Positions 4,802 through 6,273 of a stretch of DNA of 6,273 nt are shown piece after piece. The stretch comes from Acidobacteriota bacterium. GTDB lineage: Bacteria; Acidobacteriota; Terriglobia; UBA7540. Position numbers and translations under genes: made by a program. Location: positions 1-6,273 of the forward strand of contig JAKAWO010000184.1 of the NCBI GenBank assembly GCA_021827255.1, given 5' to 3'. Below the pieces are notes generated by a model that saw nothing but the letters and a program-made list of their open reading frames with translations, was not told where the DNA came from and did not search any database. The stretch's first letter is position 1; each line of letters starts with the position of its first letter.

Positions 4802-6115
4802 ATGCGGATCGCCATCTTTGGTCTCGGCTATGTCGGCAGCGTGACCGCCGCATGTTTGGCCAAGATGGGCCACACGGTGGTGGGGGTTGACATTGCGCCA
4901 CGCAAAGTCGAAAGGGTGAATACGGGACATTCTCCGGTCGCTGAGCAGGAGCTTGAATCGCTCGTGGGGTGCGCGGTACGCCAGAAGCGTCTCCGCGCCA
5001 CACTCGACGGCGTGGAAGCATTGGCCGGCGCGCAACTTTCTCTGATTGCCGTGGGAACGCCTTCGCTGGGCGATGGTTCGGCGGACCTCAGCGCCGTGAA
5101 GGCTGCCGCGCGGCAGATCGGCAAGGGATTGCGGCAGGCGCGAAGTTTTCATACGGTTGCCGTTCGCAGCACAGTCCCTCCCGGAACCACGGCTCGTGTC
5201 CTGATTCCGATTCTCGAACGAACCTCGGGCAAGAAGGTGGGCCGTGACTTCGGGGTTTGCTTTCACCCTGAGTTCTTGCGGGAGGGATCGTCCGTGCAGG
5301 ATTTCTTTCATCCGCCCAAGACGGTGATCGGCGCCGGTGACAAGCGAAGCGTCAAAGTGCTGGCGCGATTATGGCGACCCGTTCGAGCTCCGCTCTGGGT
5401 GACGTCGCTCCAATCGGCGGAGACGCTCAAATACGCCGAGAATGCCTTCCACGCCCTGAAGATTTGCTTCGCTAATGAAATCGGAAGCCTGGCGAAAAGT
5501 TGCGGCGCCAACGGCCGGCAAGTGATGGACATCTTGGCGCGCGACACCAAGCTCAACCTTTCACCGCTTTATTTGAAGCCCGGCATGCCCTTCGGCGGGC
5601 CGTGCTTGGGCAAGGATGTGCGAGCCTTGTGCGCCGTGGCGCGCCGAAATCGTGTCACCCTGCCGTTGGCCGGAGCAATTCTCAAGAGCAACTCGCGCCA
5701 TTTGCGCCGCGCCGTGAAGCTGGTTCTGGCCACCGGCAAAAAAAGGGTTGGCGTGCTGGGTCTCGCCTTCAAAGCCGGCACCGACGACGTGCGCGAAAGC
5801 CCGGTCATCGGCTTGATCCGCGAATTGTTGCGGGCCCGATGCGCCGTGCGCGTCTTTGATCCCAGGATTCATATGGAACGGCTGGTGGGCGCCAACCGGG
5901 CCTATGTCGAAAGACAGTTGCCCGCTTTCCCCCGGTTGCTGGCGCGGTCTTGGAAGGAATTGCTCAAGACATGCGATGTCGTCGTCCTGGCCTCGAACGC
6001 TGCGGAGTTCATGGCTTCCGCTCCACGGCTCAAACGTAAAGTTGTGGTGGATTTGGTTGGTCTTCTGCCGTCGCAAGCAAGTTCCACCGGCCGATGCCTT
6101 AATCTCGCCGGGTAA
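4802..6115 (+). CDS. UDP-glucose/GDP-mannose 6-dehydrogenase family protein (AlgD-like)
   Basis: This cytosolic enzyme oxidises a nucleotide sugar at C6 to the uronic acid with two NAD+, supplying precursors for exopolysaccharide or capsule. The 437 residues cover the three family domains: the NAD-binding Rossmann domain from about 1 with GLGYVG at 7-12 and RSTVPPGT at 122-129; a central helical domain (about 200-295); and the C-terminal sugar-binding domain (about 315-425) with GLAFKAGTDDVRESP at 320-334. Catalytic residues are present: Thr124, Glu157/Glu161 in HPEFLREG, Lys210, Asn214, nucleophile Cys268 and Asp272. By memory it resembles Pseudomonas GDP-mannose dehydrogenase AlgD (436 residues, also Cys268) in KLNLS..Y.KPG..FGG and GANRAYVE, so GDP-mannose is the favoured substrate, not proven. 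The Cys motif reads FGGPCLGKD in place of FGGSCLPKD. ATG 4802 fits the family start; the ribosome site (GGAT, 4790-4793) is weak. No other polysaccharide gene is in the window. Confidence 0.93.
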   Translation: MRIAIFGLGYVGSVTAACLAKMGHTVVGVDIAPRKVERVNTGHSPVAEQELESLVGCAVRQKRLRATLDGVEALAGAQLSLIAVGTPSLGDGSADLSAVKAAARQIGKGLRQARSFHTVAVRSTVPPGTTARVLIPILERTSGKKVGRDFGVCFHPEFLREGSSVQDFFHPPKTVIGAGDKRSVKVLARLWRPVRAPLWVTSLQSAETLKYAENAFHALKICFANEIGSLAKSCGANGRQVMDILARDTKLNLSPLYLKPGMPFGGPCLGKDVRALCAVARRNRVTLPLAGAILKSNSRHLRRAVKLVLATGKKRVGVLGLAFKAGTDDVRESPVIGLIRELLRARCAVRVFDPRIHMERLVGANRAYVERQLPAFPRLLARSWKELLKTCDVVVLASNAAEFMASAPRLKRKVVVDLVGLLPSQASSTGRCLNLAG

Positions 6116-6121
6116 ATTTTT

Positions 6122-6169
6122 CCCTTGAACGAGCGCCATAAGCCTGATAAGGTACAAGGGTCATATTTT
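6122..6169 (+). terminator. Weak terminator candidate after the sugar dehydrogenase
   Basis: CCCTTG (6122-6127) pairs with CAAGGG (6155-6160) around a 27-base loop that holds a small CCT-GATA-AGG hairpin, and ATTTT follows at 6165-6169. The long loop and short T-run make it marginal, but it lies only six bases past the stop codon. A second stem GGCGG/CCGCC (6185-6203) has no T-run behind it. Confidence 0.25.
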
Positions 6170-6211
6170 CGGTTTCGAGGAAAGGGCGGGTGAGCGAACC
6201 GCCGGGGCCAG

Positions 6212-6251
6212 CTAAAAAAAAGTCTTGACAAGGAAGATACGACCGTATAAG
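6212..6251 (+). promoter_or_regulatory. Strong promoter with A-tract for a gene beyond the window
   Basis: A perfect -35 TTGACA (6225-6230) is followed after 15 bases by TATAAG (6246-6251), five of six for -10; the spacer is shorter than the usual 17. A run of eight A (6214-6221) just upstream looks like an UP element. No start codon with a ribosome site follows before the window ends at 6273. The strength suggests a highly expressed gene or a stable RNA downstream, which cannot be checked here. Confidence 0.55.
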
Positions 6252-6273
6252 AATCACACGTCGCAAGAAGATC

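Noticed and set aside
5561..6157. Minus-strand open frames opposite the sugar dehydrogenase
   Set aside because: They are antisense shadows of a well-conserved coding region.
1..6273. CRISPR array, phage, toxin-antitoxin or other defence system
   Set aside because: No regularly spaced repeats, cas-like, integrase or small paired genes were seen on either strand.

Overview
The window comes from a GC-rich, probably Gram-negative bacterial chromosome. The gene set gives only weak taxonomic evidence: a membrane-anchored mono-heme cytochrome c, an IS1380-type transposase, a relic of a glucoamylase-like (COG5368-type) protein and an AlgD-like nucleotide-sugar dehydrogenase. I would guess Verrucomicrobiota or a similar phylum, but this is inference from remembered family distributions, not a search.

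Layout from left to right. (1) 5-976, plus strand: a complete aldo/keto reductase with the full catalytic tetrad. (2) 977-1126: a short convergent intergenic stretch holding several small hairpins. (3) 1127-1699, minus strand: a small anchored cytochrome c with one CxxCH heme site. (4) 1700-2112: the cytochrome leader, then about 300 bp with no recognisable gene. (5) 2113-3795: an apparently complete IS1380-family insertion sequence. Its transposase is on the minus strand, it is bounded by imperfect terminal inverted repeats, and the transposase start is a TTG next to a hairpin that may mask its ribosome binding site. (6) 3798-4010, plus strand: the last ~70 codons of a glucoamylase-like gene, cut at its 5' side by the IS and carrying an in-frame TAA, so it is a pseudogene. 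Its 5' part is not on the other side of the IS. (7) 4011-4473: non-coding sequence with several stable hairpins. (8) 4474-4550, minus strand: tRNA-Pro(UGG) with an encoded CCA. (9) 4707-4736: a good sigma70-type promoter leading to (10) 4802-6115, plus strand: a full-length GDP-mannose/UDP-glucose 6-dehydrogenase family enzyme, closest by memory to AlgD. (11) 6116-6273: a weak terminator candidate, then a strong promoter with an A-tract that drives something beyond the window.

The genes do not form one operon. The aldo/keto reductase and cytochrome are convergent, and the tRNA and sugar dehydrogenase are divergent. The middle is a decay and insertion zone: an IS abutting a broken gene. I see no CRISPR array, phage module, toxin-antitoxin pair or other defence system. 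The most informative signals are the glucoamylase-like relic, the rearranged IS junction, and possible RNA structure in the transposase leader and around the tRNA.
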